Positions 63,326 through 64,000 of a DNA stretch of 64,000 nt are shown in pieces; position 1 is the stretch's first letter, and every line of letters starts with the position of its first letter. The notes beneath the pieces were generated by a model, which was not told the DNA's origin, did not search any database, and worked only from the letters and a program-made list of their open reading frames with translations. The translations under genes and the position numbers were made by a program. Origin of the DNA: an uncultured Mobilibacterium sp. (GTDB lineage Bacteria > Bacillota > Clostridia > Peptostreptococcales > Anaerovoracaceae); assembly GCA_947254375.1 (NCBI GenBank), contig CAMYCF010000001.1:1-64000 (forward strand), in the 5' to 3' direction.

Positions 63326-64000
63326 TTGAGATTTACTTTTGCACTCATAGTAGGAAAGCTGATTTCCTTCATAATAAGCATTATTGACAGGGAGAGGGGC
63401 ACGAGCCTGCCGGGCGAGAAGATGCTGAAGATCGACCCTGATATGCTTTCGAAATTCAAGGGGCTCGATCCGGAGAAGATAATACTGGTGACGGGTACGA
63501 ACGGAAAGTCGACGACGACGAACCTGATCGTCCACCTCCTTCGATCTTCGGGGAAGAAGGTCGTTTCGAACATCGCCGGTGCGAACCTTTTACCGGGCGT
63601 GATTACGGCGGTTATGAAGAGCTCGGATCTCGGCGGCAACGTCGAGGCGGACTTTTTCGTTTTTGAGACGGACGAGAGGTTTTTACCGAAGGTGGTAGAA
63701 CAGCTTCATCCTCGCAATGTGCTGATAACGAATCTGCAGAAGGACCAGGTCCAGAGGAACGGGGATCCGGACTTCATCGTTCGGAAGATCGCGGCGGCTA
63801 TGGAGCCGGGGATGCGCGTGTTCGTGAACAACGACGAGCCGAGGAGCAGATCTTTTTCGAGATACACGAACGAGTTCGTTTCGTTCGGAGTCGCGAAGAA
63901 CGCGGAGTCTTTTACGAAGGATGCGACGTTTCCGACTATGGCGTGTCCCGTTTGCCGTCATAAAATAAAATTCGACTATTACAATACGGACGGGATCGGT
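63326..64000 (+). CDS. murT: Lipid II isoglutaminyl synthase, subunit MurT (5' part, runs off the window)
   Basis: With GatD, MurT amidates the D-Glu of lipid II to D-isoglutamine in Gram-positive bacteria. The visible 225 residues start with TTG at 63326 (AAAGGA at 63314-63319) and include a hydrophobic N-terminus (FALIVGKLISFIISII). The Mur ligase ATP site GTNGKSTTT, ETDERFLPKV, NLQKDQVQRNGDPD and the start of the zinc ribbon CPVCRHKIKFDYYNTDGIG follow; this ribbon marks MurT among Mur ligases. The frame is open at 64000. gatD would be expected next. Confidence 0.92.
   Translation, partial: MRFTFALIVGKLISFIISIIDRERGTSLPGEKMLKIDPDMLSKFKGLDPEKIILVTGTNGKSTTTNLIVHLLRSSGKKVVSNIAGANLLPGVITAVMKSSDLGGNVEADFFVFETDERFLPKVVEQLHPRNVLITNLQKDQVQRNGDPDFIVRKIAAAMEPGMRVFVNNDEPRSRSFSRYTNEFVSFGVAKNAESFTKDATFPTMACPVCRHKIKFDYYNTDGIG

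Overview
The window looks like a chromosomal segment of a Gram-positive, probably anaerobic member of the Clostridia (Bacillota). The evidence is the Bacillus/Clostridium-type order priA-def-fmt-(YugP-like)-rsmB-PP2C-PASTA kinase-rsgA-rpe, the blocks comEC-holA, recN-argR, ruvCAB-queA-tgt and recG-rsmD-coaD-tmcAL, QueH in place of QueG, zinc-type L28, MurT, and strong AGGAGG Shine-Dalgarno sites. GC content is middling, roughly half by eye. The family cannot be fixed from sequence alone; Anaerovoracaceae or Lachnospiraceae relatives are reasonable guesses.

Layout. 1-13.5 kb: end of a tRNA-Phe gene, purC, a radical SAM gene, queH, asnA, then a long co-directional housekeeping operon from priA to rpe covering replication restart, N-formyl-Met handling, rRNA methylation, a Ser/Thr phosphatase/kinase pair, ribosome assembly and the pentose phosphate pathway. 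13.5-17 kb: a class A penicillin-binding protein with an unknown, repeat-bearing basic protein just upstream. 17-29 kb: comEC-holA, recN-argR (opposite strand), ruvC-ruvA-ruvB-queA-tgt, an RlmD-like methyltransferase and two membrane proteins. queH, queA and tgt together give three queuosine-pathway steps.

30.5-46 kb is the accessory and decaying part. It holds a wrecked restriction-like locus: a PLD/SNF2-type helicase broken by a nonsense codon and a frameshift, then fused by a large deletion to the nuclease half of a type III Res subunit, with no methyltransferase left. Next come a TetR gene with a two-palindrome operator and a two-part membrane protein, a water-forming NADH oxidase, an XRE regulator beside a ruined ABC exporter, two overlapping fic genes behind a four-copy repeat, the C-terminal stump of a CnaB surface protein, an AEC transporter and a rhodanese.

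46-57.4 kb is an envelope region: three YibE/F membrane proteins in divergent arrangement, an NSS-type sodium-coupled transporter, a second class A PBP with repeat-bearing tails, a pyridoxamine kinase and a membrane-anchored protein that looks like an M20C dipeptidase without its metal ligands. 57.5-64 kb returns to housekeeping: rpmB, an Asp23/Gls24 protein, recG, rsmD, coaD, a coiled-coil protein, tmcAL and the start of murT, which runs off the end. No CRISPR array, rRNA, intact prophage or complete insertion sequence was seen.
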